A stretch of 64,000 nucleotides of DNA from Acetobacter ghanensis (lineage in GTDB: Bacteria; Pseudomonadota; Alphaproteobacteria; Acetobacterales; Acetobacteraceae). Below are positions 18,219 to 27,851 of the stretch, one piece after another. Under the pieces are notes generated by a model, which made no database searches, was not told the DNA's origin, and saw only the letters and a list, made by a program, of their open reading frames with translations. The DNA lies in assembly GCF_001499675.1 (NCBI RefSeq), contig NZ_LN609302.1:1215896-1279895 (forward strand), written 5' to 3'. Numbering within the stretch: position 1 is the stretch's first letter; each line of letters begins with the position of its first letter. Made by a program: the position numbers and the translations under genes.

Positions 18219-19175
18219 ATGCGTCAGTTCCTGGATTTTGAAAAGCCCGTCGCCGAACTTGAGAACAAGATCGACGAACTGCGGCAGATGACCGACCCCG
18301 AAGGGGTCAACATTGAAGAAGAAACGGCCCGCCTTTCTGAAAAGGCGGAAAAGCACCTGCGCACGATCTACGCCAAGCTTACGCCATGGCAGAAAGTGCA
18401 GGTGGCCCGTCATGCCCAGCGTCCGCATACGCAGGACTATATTGGTCGGCTCATAACGGATTTTACGCCGTTGGCAGGTGACCGGCTGTTTGGTGATGAC
18501 AAGGCCATTATTGGTGGTATTGGCCGTTTTGACGGTATGCCCGTTGTTGTGATCGGGACCGAGCGTGGCTCGGACCTTGAAACACGGCTGCAGCATAACT
18601 TTGGCATGGCCCGGCCAGAAGGCTACCGCAAAGCCCAGCGGCTGATGAAGATGGCTGGCCAGTTCAAGCTGCCGATTCTCACCTTTATCGACACCGCAGG
18701 CGCATGGCCGGGGATTGATGCCGAGCAGCGTGGGCAGGCCGAGGCCATTGCCCGCTCTATTGCCACCTGTTTTGACGCACCCGTTCCGCTGGTTGCCACC
18801 GTTATTGGCGAAGGTGGGTCAGGTGGGGCTGTGGCTCTGGGCGCGGGTGACCGGGTGCTCATGCTCGAGCACGCTATTTATTCCGTTATTTCGCCCGAAG
18901 CCTGTGCGTCCATTCTGTGGCGTGACCCCAAACAGGCCAGCACAGCGGCGGAAACTCTCCGTCTGACGGCGCAGGATCTTAAGCGTCTGGGGCTGATCGA
19001 CCAGATTATTCCCGAGCCTGTGGGTGGCGCACAGCGTGACCCGGCTGCTGCAATGGACGCTGTGGGTGGCGCACTGGCGGCAACCCTCAAGGAACTGCTG
19101 CCTCTGACGCCAGAACAGTTGAAGGAACTGCGGCGCGAGAAGTTTCTGGCAATGGGGCGCGAAGCCCTGCACTGA
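18219..19175 (+). CDS. accA: Acetyl-CoA carboxylase carboxyltransferase, alpha subunit
   Basis: 318 residues from ATG 18219 (MRQFLDFEKPVAELE), the common start in alphaproteobacteria; an in-frame ATG at 18165 is less likely. Transfers the carboxyl group from biotin to acetyl-CoA together with AccD, the first step of fatty-acid synthesis. Key segments: GDRLFGDDKAIIGG, FIDTAGAWPGIDAEQRGQ, and the oxyanion region GEGGSGGAVALG. Lies 81 bases after xerD. A terminator for it sits inside the end of the opposite cinA-like gene. Confidence 0.97.
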   Translation: MRQFLDFEKPVAELENKIDELRQMTDPEGVNIEEETARLSEKAEKHLRTIYAKLTPWQKVQVARHAQRPHTQDYIGRLITDFTPLAGDRLFGDDKAIIGGIGRFDGMPVVVIGTERGSDLETRLQHNFGMARPEGYRKAQRLMKMAGQFKLPILTFIDTAGAWPGIDAEQRGQAEAIARSIATCFDAPVPLVATVIGEGGSGGAVALGAGDRVLMLEHAIYSVISPEACASILWRDPKQASTAAETLRLTAQDLKRLGLIDQIIPEPVGGAQRDPAAAMDAVGGALAATLKELLPLTPEQLKELRREKFLAMGREALH

Positions 19176-19234
19176 CCGCCCATAACAGGGACACGGCCAG
19201 TGTTTGGCGGGCAGTGATGACAGACTGACCGGAA

Positions 19235-19990
19235 TCAGACGGGCGGTTCACCTTCCACGGGTGAGCCGCCTTTTTCTTTTAACAGGTCATGAATAGCCTG
19301 AGCCGCCTCGTTAACGTGCTGAACATCCTGCCCCTTGGCAACAAGCGCTACGCCGTGGCGACCGTCCTCGCGGTGGAAGGGGTAGGAGCCAAGGTCGAGG
19401 TCTGGAAAGCGGTCCTGAATGGCCTCCAGCCCATCGGCCAGTGCCCCCTCATAGAGCGATGTGGTGTGCCATGTGCGCGAAAAAACGGGCGCCCCTTTTT
19501 GTAATGTTGGGGCCAGTTCCTCAAACATGGCGCGCATAATGCGTGGCACCCCTGCCAGCACATGCACGTTGCCTATGGTAAAGCCCGGCGCAATGGATAC
19601 GGGGTTGGCAATGGGGGTTGCCCCTTTTGGCAGTTTGGCCATGCGCTGGCGGGCCGGGTTAAAGTTTTCCCGCCCAAAGCGGTCTTCCAGCAGGGTAAAT
19701 GTGGGCGGATGAATTTCCCACGGTACGCCAAAGGCTTCGGCCACGCAGGGGGATGTGATGTCATCATGCGTGGGGCCAATACCGCCGGTCGTAAACACTT
19801 CATCAAAGCGGGCCCGCAGTTCTGTGACCGTGTTGACGATGGTCTCTCGGATATCGGGAATAACGCGGATTTCAACCAGCGGAATCCCCAGTTCTCCCAG
19901 TCGGAGTGCTAAAAACTGGATGTTGTCGTCCCGTGTGCGGCCAGAAAGGATTTCGTTACCAATAAGGATGAGTGCGGAGGTGCGGCGCAT
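19235..19990 (-). CDS. CinA-like molybdopterin-binding domain protein
   Basis: 251 residues, only the N-terminal MoCF-like domain of CinA; the C-terminal nicotinamide-nucleotide amidohydrolase domain is absent. Motifs: LILIGNEILSG at the N-terminus, FTTGGIGPTHDD (the MPT-binding-type loop), and MAKLPKGA. This single-domain form is common in alphaproteobacteria. In two-domain CinA this part has ADP-ribose pyrophosphatase activity; I infer nothing more for this protein. Convergent with accA and divergent from lysS. Confidence 0.85.
   Translation of the reverse strand: MRRTSALILIGNEILSGRTRDDNIQFLALRLGELGIPLVEIRVIPDIRETIVNTVTELRARFDEVFTTGGIGPTHDDITSPCVAEAFGVPWEIHPPTFTLLEDRFGRENFNPARQRMAKLPKGATPIANPVSIAPGFTIGNVHVLAGVPRIMRAMFEELAPTLQKGAPVFSRTWHTTSLYEGALADGLEAIQDRFPDLDLGSYPFHREDGRHGVALVAKGQDVQHVNEAAQAIHDLLKEKGGSPVEGEPPV
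19242..19280 (+). terminator. accA terminator located inside the cinA-like coding end
   Basis: Stem GGCGGTTCACC (19242-19252) with GGTGAGCCGCC (19260-19270), one wobble pair, followed by TTTTTCTTTT. It lies 67 bases after the accA stop and within the last codons of the opposite gene. Confidence 0.8.
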
Positions 19991-20145
19991 GACTCGGGTT
20001 TGACCTTTTGTTATGGGCGTCTTGAATGGGAAGGAGGATGGAGCGGAGTGTTTGCGGGGTCAATGGTGGTAAAAATTACACTCCAAAGGGTGCCCTGCGC
20101 GTTTTTGCATTGACCGGGTGCCACGCAATTCATAGCTTCCCGCGC

Positions 20146-21765
20146 ATGTCAGATAGCCAAACAGCACCCGCTTCCGATCTTCCGCGCGCGTGGCCTTTTG
20201 AAGAGGCACGCAAACTGGCCGATCATGTTGCAACTCGTAGCAGCAACGGCGCCGATGAGCGTCCGGCTCTGCTGGAAACCGGGTATGGTCCCTCGGGCCT
20301 GCCCCATATTGGCACCTTTGGTGAGGTGGCCCGTACATCATGGGTGCGTCAGGCCTACACGGCGCTGACTGGCCGCCCCTCGCGCCTGCTGGCTTTTTCG
20401 GATGATATGGACGCGCTGCGCAAGGTGCCGGACAATGTGCCCCAGCGCGACATGCTGCAAAAGTATATTGGGCAGCCCCTCTCCCGCGTGCCGGACCCAT
20501 TTGGTACCCACGAGTCGTTTGCTGCGCATAACAACGCCAGACTGTGCGCTTTTCTCGACAGTTTTGGGTTTGAATACGAATTTGCCTCGTCCACCCAGTA
20601 TTATACCTCCGGGCGGTTTGATGCCGCACTTAGGCGCGTGCTGGAAGTGCATGACGAGATTCTGGCGGTTATTCTGCCAACTCTGGGGCCAGACCGCCGG
20701 GCAACGTATTCCCCGGTCCTACCGCTGCACCCGCATACGGGTGAAGTCATGCAGGTTAAAATGGACGCCATTGATGCCGCAGCCGGTACCGTACGCTGGA
20801 CCGACCCTGCAACGGGTGAGGTGTTTGAAACACCGGTAACCGGTGGCCATGCCAAAATGCAGTGGAAGGCCGACTGGGCCATGCGTTGGTATGCGCTGGG
20901 CGTTGATTACGAAATGTCGGGCAAGGACCTGATCGACAGTGTGCGTTTGTCTGGCCGGATTTGCAAAATTCTGGGCGGCACCCCGCCAGCAGGTCTGACA
21001 TACGAGCTGTTTTTGGATGAGCAGGGGCAGAAAATCTCCAAGTCCAAGGGCAATGGTCTTTCGGTTGAGGAGTGGCTGCGTTACGCCCCGCCCGAAAGTC
21101 TGGGCCAGTTCATGTTCAACCAGCCCCAACGCGCCAAGCGGCTCTATTTTGATGTGATCCCCAAAACGGCGGATGACTATCTGACCCACGCGGACAAGGC
21201 GCGTGCGTTGCAGGCAGAAAACCCGACGGGGAATGACCTGCGGGCAAACCCCGCGTGGTTTATTCACAAAGGGACCGTGCCCGCTAACGCAGGTAGCCCC
21301 GTGCCGTTTGGGATGCTGCTCAATCTGGCCAGTGTGGCCAATGCGGACACGCCAGAAGTGCTGTGGGGCTTTATCCGCCGGTACGATGCTGCCGTCTCGC
21401 CCGAAACGCACCCCATGCTGGCCAATCTGGTCAAACATGCCATTGCCTATTACGCGGACTTCGTCCGTCCGGCCAAAACCTTCCGTGCCCCGACGGACAA
21501 AGAGCGCGCGGCACTGGTGGATCTGGCGGAAACCCTGCGGGGTTTTGAAGGCGAGCCTGCCGATGCTTCAGCTTTGCAGAATCTTGTCTTTGAAATTGGC
21601 AAGAGACATGCGTTTGAACCGCTGAGAAGCTGGTTTGGCTGCCTGTACGAGGTCCTGCTTGGGCAAAAAGAGGGGCCACGTTTTGGTGGGTTTGTCGCGC
21701 TGTACGGTGTGCCCGAAACCATTGCCCTTATTGATGCCGCCCTCCTGCGGGAAGCGCAGGCTTAA
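20146..21765 (+). CDS. lysS: Lysyl-tRNA synthetase, class I
   Basis: 539 residues from ATG 20146 (MSDSQTAP). The class I signatures are present: [13 protein letters not shown] (HIGH-type) and KISKSKGNG (KMSKS-type). Bacteria mostly use class II LysRS; the class I (archaeal-type, LysK) enzyme is standard in alphaproteobacteria. Followed after 20 bases by an MprF-like gene, whose relatives use Lys-tRNA(Lys) as substrate, so the pairing may be functional. Confidence 0.96.
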   Translation: MSDSQTAPASDLPRAWPFEEARKLADHVATRSSNGADERPALLETGYGPSGLPHIGTFGEVARTSWVRQAYTALTGRPSRLLAFSDDMDALRKVPDNVPQRDMLQKYIGQPLSRVPDPFGTHESFAAHNNARLCAFLDSFGFEYEFASSTQYYTSGRFDAALRRVLEVHDEILAVILPTLGPDRRATYSPVLPLHPHTGEVMQVKMDAIDAAAGTVRWTDPATGEVFETPVTGGHAKMQWKADWAMRWYALGVDYEMSGKDLIDSVRLSGRICKILGGTPPAGLTYELFLDEQGQKISKSKGNGLSVEEWLRYAPPESLGQFMFNQPQRAKRLYFDVIPKTADDYLTHADKARALQAENPTGNDLRANPAWFIHKGTVPANAGSPVPFGMLLNLASVANADTPEVLWGFIRRYDAAVSPETHPMLANLVKHAIAYYADFVRPAKTFRAPTDKERAALVDLAETLRGFEGEPADASALQNLVFEIGKRHAFEPLRSWFGCLYEVLLGQKEGPRFGGFVALYGVPETIALIDAALLREAQA

Positions 21766-21785
21766 GCAGGGGCTGGTAGCAGCAG

Positions 21786-23852
21786 ATGACGCAGAAGGTT
21801 CAGTCCTCCAGCCCGCAGCCTGACCTCCATGCAGGAGAAACCGGGTGGAAAAAACGGCTGAAGCACCTGCCTCATCTGGTCGGACTGCTGCTCATGGTCG
21901 CCGCCATTGTTGTGGTGCTGCACGAAGTGCGACATCTGAAAATGGCGGATATCCGGCAGGCCATGGAGGCTATTCCTGCTATTCAGTTATGGGCTGCCGT
22001 GGGTTGTACCCTGCTGTCCTACTTCATTCTCTCTTTTTACGACCGGCTGGCCGTCATACAGGTCGGTTATGACCAGTTGCCATTCCGCCGGGCTGCTTTT
22101 GCGGCCTTCTGCTCGTATGTGTTGTCGCATAATCTGGGGTTTTCCGCCGTTTCTGGTGCCGCGGTCAGGTATAGGCTGTACCGGAACTGGGGCGTAAACG
22201 CCTTTGCCATTACCCAGATCATAGCCTTCTGCTCCGCGACCTATTTGCTGGGTGCAGCGGTGCTGATTGGCGCCGTGCTTATTCTGGAACCTGCTGTTCT
22301 GCCGGGTATTGGCAACCGCGTGCCGCAAGCGGTGCTGGCCTTTGTGGGGGGACTGTTGTGGCTGGCGGTGGCCGGGTATATCGGGCTGGCATTCCGGGTG
22401 CGGGAGTTCCGCTTTCGGAAATGGGTGATCGAACTGCCCACTCCCCGTATGGCCATCATGCAAACCTTGGTGGCAGCGGCAGAGGTGGCCGCAACCGCCA
22501 GCATAGCCTTTGTGCTGCTGCCCAAAGGATGCGGGGTGGATTTCGGCTCTTTTCTGGCCATCTATATTGCGTCGTACACGGCAGGGCTGGTTGCCAGCGT
22601 ACCCGGTGGGCTTGGTGTGTTTGATGGTGCCATGCTGTTAGCCCTTGGTCCCTATATGCCCGCCCCACAGATTTTGGGCATGGTGCTGATCTTCCGGCTT
22701 TTTTATTACATCATCCCGCTCTTTCTGGCGGGGATCATGTTTGCCGGGCATGAGCTTTTCCTGCGTGGGGATGCGGCTCTCGCTAAAAAGAAAAACCGTA
22801 ACAAGACTGTGGATGCGCAGGTTGTACGTCGCAGGCCCAGCCAGGTTGTGCGCGAGAGCGAAGCGGCTTTTTCCGTTGCCGTGGCAACAGGAACGGTCTC
22901 GCTTTGTGGGGTGCTGCTGCTCTGCCTTGTGCTGATGGAGCCTGTGCCCAAATTCTCCATGCTGCCCGATACGTTCGCCGGGTTAGTGCATATGGGTGGG
23001 AATTACCTGCTCTCCCTTATGGGGGTTGCGCTGATCAGTCTGGCTATTGGCCTTTCGCAACGGGTCACGTTGGCATGGCGGGGGGCTTTGGGGCTTCTGC
23101 TGCTTGCAACGGTTATGACCTTCCTGCGCGGCAACACTATTTTTGTGCCGTTTATGCTGGGCCTGTCCGCCCTGTTCATCGCCCCGTTCCGGAACTGCTA
23201 TTACCGGCGGGCCAAGCTGTTGAGCGAACCGCTCTCTTTTTCCAATCTGTTGTGTCTGTTGCTGCTCTTTGGGTGCGTTATAGCGCTGGCGACACGCCAT
23301 GCTGGCATGGGGAGCTGGTGGCAGCTTATGCTCTCGTCCCCCGCGCATGGGGCGGTGCGTTGGACGGTCGCATTGGCCGTGCTGTTGGCGCTGGTGGTGC
23401 TGGCGCGCCTTATGTGGCCAGCACGTATTCCCATCCAGATATGGACGGAAGATGAGGCCAAGCATTACGGAACCCTCGAACATGCCCTGCCGGACATAGC
23501 CAGCATGAAGCCTGAAGGCTTTGTGGAAGGTGAGGCGGGAGAGGCGGTTATCCCCTTTATCTGCCGGGATAATGTGCTGATCGGGTTGGGTGACCCCGCC
23601 GGTGAGGAAGATGACAGTATTTCTGCCATCTGGCGTTTGCGTGACCTGGCGTTGCAGCAGGGGCTTCGGCTGGCCTTCTGGCATGTGGGGGACAGCTTTG
23701 TCCGAATTTACAATGATATCGGGCTGAACGTGTGGCCATTGGAAGATGGCAGCAATGCTAACCTGTGCTATCCGCCGGGAGATATTGCTCTGGTTTCGCG
23801 TTTTGTAAAAACCTATAAGGACAGCCGGGACGTCACAAACGTTCCTCTTTGA
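21786..23852 (+). CDS. mprF: MprF-like lipid flippase with a truncated aminoacyl-transferase domain
   Basis: 688 residues; full MprF proteins are about 840-870. Residues about 35-335 form the flippase domain (SHNLGFSAVSGAAVRYR, GLVASVPGGLGVFDG) and about 375-550 further helices. A soluble domain starts near 550 and contains DNVLIGLGDPAGEEDD and the following GNAT-type fold, but ends after GLNVWPLEDG plus 34 unrelated residues. The second GNAT half, which transfers the amino acid, is missing. Only 52 bases separate it from marC, so a simple frameshift does not explain the loss. It may still flip lipids; lysyl-PG synthesis is unlikely. Confidence 0.85.
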   Translation: MTQKVQSSSPQPDLHAGETGWKKRLKHLPHLVGLLLMVAAIVVVLHEVRHLKMADIRQAMEAIPAIQLWAAVGCTLLSYFILSFYDRLAVIQVGYDQLPFRRAAFAAFCSYVLSHNLGFSAVSGAAVRYRLYRNWGVNAFAITQIIAFCSATYLLGAAVLIGAVLILEPAVLPGIGNRVPQAVLAFVGGLLWLAVAGYIGLAFRVREFRFRKWVIELPTPRMAIMQTLVAAAEVAATASIAFVLLPKGCGVDFGSFLAIYIASYTAGLVASVPGGLGVFDGAMLLALGPYMPAPQILGMVLIFRLFYYIIPLFLAGIMFAGHELFLRGDAALAKKKNRNKTVDAQVVRRRPSQVVRESEAAFSVAVATGTVSLCGVLLLCLVLMEPVPKFSMLPDTFAGLVHMGGNYLLSLMGVALISLAIGLSQRVTLAWRGALGLLLLATVMTFLRGNTIFVPFMLGLSALFIAPFRNCYYRRAKLLSEPLSFSNLLCLLLLFGCVIALATRHAGMGSWWQLMLSSPAHGAVRWTVALAVLLALVVLARLMWPARIPIQIWTEDEAKHYGTLEHALPDIASMKPEGFVEGEAGEAVIPFICRDNVLIGLGDPAGEEDDSISAIWRLRDLALQQGLRLAFWHVGDSFVRIYNDIGLNVWPLEDGSNANLCYPPGDIALVSRFVKTYKDSRDVTNVPL

Positions 23853-23904
23853 CCCGTTTTATAGTCGGGCGCTGTTTTTCCCCATTGGAGTTCTGGGCAG
23901 GGTT

Positions 23905-24639
23905 ATGTCGGTTCATCTCCCCGAAATTCTGCTAAGCGGTAATGTTATCAGAACTGCGGCTTCTTCCTTTCTGCTCGCGTTTCCTGCTCTTTTTTCCATC
24001 GTAAACCCGTTTGGCGCAGCGCTTATTTTTGCGCAGGCTTCTGCTGGTCGTTCCCAGCAGGAGATTATGGCGCTGGCGCGACTGGTTTCGTTTTACTCTT
24101 TTATGCTGGTCATTGTTTCGCTCTGGCTGGGGAGCATTGTACTGGCGTTTTTTGGCATAACCGTGAATGCCCTGCGTGTGGCGGGTGGTCTGGTTGTGGC
24201 CGTACGGGCTTGGGCTTTGCTGCAAAGCCCCGAAATTGTGGAAGCGCAGAAGGAAAAGCAGGCGCTACAGGGCGGGCGCACGGTTATGGCGCCCAACTGG
24301 GCGGATTCTGCATTTTTTCCGCTGGCCATGCCGTTTACTGTGGGACCGGGCACCATTGCGGTCGCCATTGCCCTCGGCTCTGGCTGTCCGTCGGGCCAGT
24401 CTTTTTGGGCCTATACGGTTGGCACAACAATTGCAGCCATTTGCGTGGTGCTTATTGTTTGGGCCGCTTATTCCAGTTCCGAAAAACTAGTGTCCATGCT
24501 GGGGGTTACCGGTACGCGCATTGTCAGCCGGTTGGCGGCTCTGGTTCTGCTGTGCATCGGGGTGCAGATTCTGGCAGCGGGCGTGCAAGGGTTTGCAACG
24601 GATATGTGGCACAACCTGCTTAAAGGTGAGCACCACTAA
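23905..24639 (+). CDS. MarC-family integral membrane protein
   Basis: 244 residues with six predicted helices. Family features: LFSIVNPFGAALIF near the start, FPLAMPFTVGPGTIAVAIALGS in the middle and a final helix with LVLLCIGVQI. The function of MarC (UPF0056) proteins is unknown; the early link to multiple antibiotic resistance was not upheld. Starts 52 bases after the MprF-like gene. Confidence 0.9.
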   Translation: MSVHLPEILLSGNVIRTAASSFLLAFPALFSIVNPFGAALIFAQASAGRSQQEIMALARLVSFYSFMLVIVSLWLGSIVLAFFGITVNALRVAGGLVVAVRAWALLQSPEIVEAQKEKQALQGGRTVMAPNWADSAFFPLAMPFTVGPGTIAVAIALGSGCPSGQSFWAYTVGTTIAAICVVLIVWAAYSSSEKLVSMLGVTGTRIVSRLAALVLLCIGVQILAAGVQGFATDMWHNLLKGEHH

Positions 24640-24662
24640 TTTTGGCGAGCGCGCTGTTGGAT

Positions 24663-24683
24663 GCCCCGCCGGTTGGGCGGGGC
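24663..24683. terminator. GC-rich hairpin between convergent marC and rlmJ
   Basis: Perfect 8-base stem GCCCCGCC/GGCGGGGC with a five-base loop, 23 bases after the marC stop and just before the rlmJ stop. No T tract on either side, so termination is a guess. Confidence 0.5.
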
Positions 24684-24690
24684 GTGGACG

Positions 24691-25512
24691 TTATTCCGCT
24701 ACGAGTTCGCTCACAATGGCTTCAAACGCACCAAGCGCCGTTTTCAAGCGGTCCAGTTGCAGTTGTGCCTGCTCGGCAAACCCATAAGGTGGTTTGATCA
24801 CCAGAAGCCCCGCGCCATTCAGCATGTCGGGGTTATGGGGCGGGCGCATCAGGAGCTCAGCAACCAGTACGTTACGGTGCCCGGCCAGTTCCACGTTGGT
24901 ATGGAACTGGCGCACCGGCGTTCTGTGTTTGATGGGGTACCATACGGCAACCATCCCCGTAGCAAAGCGGGAGCGAATGGTCTGGAGTGCCTCTGCCAGC
25001 CGGTCAAACTCGCCGGGTTCTTCAAACGGTGGATCAATCAGCACAAGGCCGCGTCTGGCGTTTTTGGGGGGTAGGAGCGCACGCAGGCCTTCATACGCAT
25101 CACGTTCGTGCACGGACACGTTGGTCTGGCCTGCAAACAGGCGGTAGAGGGTACGTTTATCCTGCGGGTGTTTTTCGCAGCAGATCAACTGGTCCTGTGG
25201 GCGCAGCATCAGCGATGCCAGCAACGGCGAACCGGGATAATAGCGTGGGCCTCCCGCTTTGCGGACCAGTTCCAGCCATGGGCTCAGTGGGCTGTCTGGC
25301 GCTTCGGACCAGAGTTTTCCAATGCCCTCGCGGTATTCGCCGGTTTTTTCAGCTTCGGGGCTTTCAAGGTCGTATCGGCCAAGACCCGCATGGGTGTCCA
25401 TGACCAGAAAAGGCGAGTCCTTGCGCAAAAAATGCTGAAGGAGAGTGACGAGCAGGGTGTGCTTCATGCAGTCGGCAAAATTGCCAGCGTGGTAGATGTG
25501 TCTGTAGTTCAT
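24691..25512 (-). CDS. rlmJ: 23S rRNA (adenine-2030 N6)-methyltransferase
   Basis: 273 residues. The start MNYRHIYHAGNFADCMKH is diagnostic. SAM-binding region VMDTHAGLGRYDL and catalytic motif LIDPPFEE (DPPF, N6-adenine type). Methylates A2030 of 23S rRNA. Its ATG overlaps the tsaD stop by four bases, so tsaD-rlmJ is an operon. Confidence 0.95.
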   Translation of the reverse strand: MNYRHIYHAGNFADCMKHTLLVTLLQHFLRKDSPFLVMDTHAGLGRYDLESPEAEKTGEYREGIGKLWSEAPDSPLSPWLELVRKAGGPRYYPGSPLLASLMLRPQDQLICCEKHPQDKRTLYRLFAGQTNVSVHERDAYEGLRALLPPKNARRGLVLIDPPFEEPGEFDRLAEALQTIRSRFATGMVAVWYPIKHRTPVRQFHTNVELAGHRNVLVAELLMRPPHNPDMLNGAGLLVIKPPYGFAEQAQLQLDRLKTALGAFEAIVSELVAE

Positions 25513-26614
25513 GCAGGGGTCTGACCGGGTTCAAAGCGTTGGGCCATTTCTTCCAATGGCCAGCGTGGGCGTGGGCGCAACGTGGTGTTGTTGAGAGGCG
25601 GCAGGCCGCGCTCGGCATTTTCGCGCCATGTTTCAAGGGCAGCCCAGCCAACCATGACGGCGTTGTCCGTGCAGAGTTTGAGCGGTGGTGCGGCAAAGCG
25701 TAGGCCTCGCTGCTGGGCTACGGCCTCTAGGCGGGCGCGCAGCGTGGTGTTGGCGGCAACACCACCCGCGGCGACCAAGAGGTGTGCTTGCGGCATCATA
25801 TCCAGAGCATGGTTGATGCGGTCGGCCACAACATCGGCCACCGCCTGCTGAAAGGACGCGGCAAGGTCGGCGGCAAACTGGTGGGGTAGCGCGCTGGAGC
25901 CAAAAGGTGCCAGTTTTTGTGCAATGGCGGTTTTTAGCCCGGAAAAGGAAAAGTCACATCCCGGTCGGTGCAGGAGTGGGCGGGGGAGGGCTATGGCATC
26001 CGGGTTGCCTTGGCGGGCCAGTTTTTCCACCGCCGGTCCGCCGGGCCAGCCAAGGCCAATCATCTTGGCTACCTTGTCAAAGGCCTCACCCGCCGCATCA
26101 TCTATGGTGCCGCCCAGCTTGCGGTAACGACCGACCCCTTCCACCGCAATGCACTGGCAGTGCCCGCCTGAGACCAGCAGGAGCAGGTAGGGAAGGGCGC
26201 GCCACCGGGCACAATTCCGGGTAGGCGGGCTGTCAGGGCGTGGGCTTCTACATGGTTGACGGCTACAAAGGGGATGTTCAGGGCCAGAGCCAACCCCTTG
26301 GCAAAACTGGTGCCAACAATCAGTCCGCCAATCAGGCCCGGCCCGGTGCTGGCGGCTATAAAGGCAAGGTCCGTGGCGTCCATGCCAGCATCCTGCAATG
26401 TTGCCTGCACCAGACCGGGCAGCAGCGCCAAATGGGCGCGCGCGGCTATTTCTGGCACCACGCCGCCAAAATCCGCATGTCCATCCTGCGAGACAACGCG
26501 CTGGGCAAGGCAGGTGCCATCGGGAGACAGAATCGCACAGGCTGTTTCGTCGCAGGAAGATTCAATGGCCAGAACTGGCCCGGCAGGCTGAGTCGTGGCG
26601 GAAGAGACACTCAT
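25509..26614 (-). pseudogene. tsaD: tRNA N6-threonylcarbamoyltransferase TsaD, apparent single-base frameshift
   Basis: Transfers threonylcarbamoyl to A37 of ANN-decoding tRNAs. The N-terminal part (from ATG 26614) has AIESSCDETA and VNHVEAHALTAR (metal histidines). It leaves frame after GGAPFP. The second part resumes with VEGVGRYRKLGGTIDDAAGEAF and DFSFSGLKTA. One more base in the GGG run at 26190-26192 (plus strand) restores the expected YLLLLVSGGHCQ and a single 368-residue protein. TsaD is essential in almost all bacteria, so a sequencing error is the likeliest reading; annotate as functional unless resequencing says otherwise. Confidence 0.93.
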
Positions 26615-26760
26615 GGACGCACCATAAAAAAAGCGGTATTCTTGCACGGATGCAACGGATGGGGAGGGGCGGAATGTTTTTCCGGTCGCGCAAGTTTTTC
26701 AGACCAGCCGGGCTTCATCGTATCTTGTCCTTTCTCCATTCCCGGTAATAGACACATCTT

Positions 26761-27837
26761 ATGGATTCAGCCTACCCTTCCTCAACCGTCCTTTCTCCCG
26801 CTTTGCAGGAGGTTGCGGCGGAAGCTGCTGCACGCCAGAAAAAGGCAGGCAGCCATTCGGGACGTCACTCCCTGCCTTTACGGGTAGGTACGCGTGGGTC
26901 ACCGCTTGCGCTTGTTCAGACACGCGCATTCCTGACAACGCTGACACGCTTCTGCCCCATATTGCGGGATATGAACGCGTTTCAGGAACACCAGATCAAC
27001 ACCACAGGTGATCAGGTGCAGAACCGGCGTCTGGCGGAAATTGGCGGTAAGGGGCTGTTTGCCAAGGAAATTCATGAGGCACTGGCTGACCGGCGGATTG
27101 ATTTTGCCGTGCATAGCCTCAAGGATCTGGAAACAACATTGCCGCCGGGGCTGGTGCTTGCCTGCACGCTCAAGCGGGAAGATGCGCGCGATGCCCTGAT
27201 TCTCGGCCCCCGGTTGGAGCAGTCCAACCCGGACGACCCCTATTCGGCCCTTCCGCAGAATGCACTGGTCGGGTGCGCCTCTGTGCGTCGTCAGGCACAG
27301 ATGCTCCATGTCCGACCGGACCTTCGGTTTGGCCTCCTGCGTGGCAACGTGCAGACCCGACTCGACAAACTGGCCGCCCGCCAGTGTGATGCCACACTGC
27401 TTGCGCTGGCTGGCCTGCGTCGGCTGGGTATGGCTGAGCGCGCCAGCATTGTTCTGTCTCCTACCGTTATGGTGCCAGCCGCAGGGCAGGGTATTGTCGG
27501 GGTGACAGTACGTGAGGACGATATTGAACTGCGCGAACTGCTGGCCGCGATAGAAGATTACGAAGCACGGGCTGTTGCTACTGCCGAACGCGCTCTGCTG
27601 GCAGAGCTGGATGGGTCATGCCGTACTCCCATAGGAGGGTATGCGCAGATGATTCCCGTTGTGGCGGGGGATGCCCCCAAACTGCACCTGACTGGCCTTG
27701 TAGCGCGGGAGGACGGCTCCTTCCTGCTCAAACGGAGCATCAGCGGTGCACCAGAGGATGCCGCACGGCTTGGGCACGAACTTGGGTGCAGTCTGCGTAA
27801 AGACAGCCCGGCCGATATATTTGAGGAAAACGCGTAA
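26761..27837 (+). CDS. hemC: Porphobilinogen deaminase (hydroxymethylbilane synthase)
   Basis: 358 residues. Builds the linear tetrapyrrole in haem synthesis. Core starts at LRVGTRGSPLALVQT; FAVHSLKDLE and RGNVQTRLDKL are substrate-binding segments. The dipyrromethane cofactor cysteine is in ELDGSCRTPIGGY (about C287). About 40 residues precede the core, longer than in E. coli, so the start may lie downstream. Divergent from tsaD and 14 bases before hemD. Confidence 0.96.
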   Translation: MDSAYPSSTVLSPALQEVAAEAAARQKKAGSHSGRHSLPLRVGTRGSPLALVQTRAFLTTLTRFCPILRDMNAFQEHQINTTGDQVQNRRLAEIGGKGLFAKEIHEALADRRIDFAVHSLKDLETTLPPGLVLACTLKREDARDALILGPRLEQSNPDDPYSALPQNALVGCASVRRQAQMLHVRPDLRFGLLRGNVQTRLDKLAARQCDATLLALAGLRRLGMAERASIVLSPTVMVPAAGQGIVGVTVREDDIELRELLAAIEDYEARAVATAERALLAELDGSCRTPIGGYAQMIPVVAGDAPKLHLTGLVAREDGSFLLKRSISGAPEDAARLGHELGCSLRKDSPADIFEENA

Positions 27838-27851
27838 CAGGCCAGAGGCCC

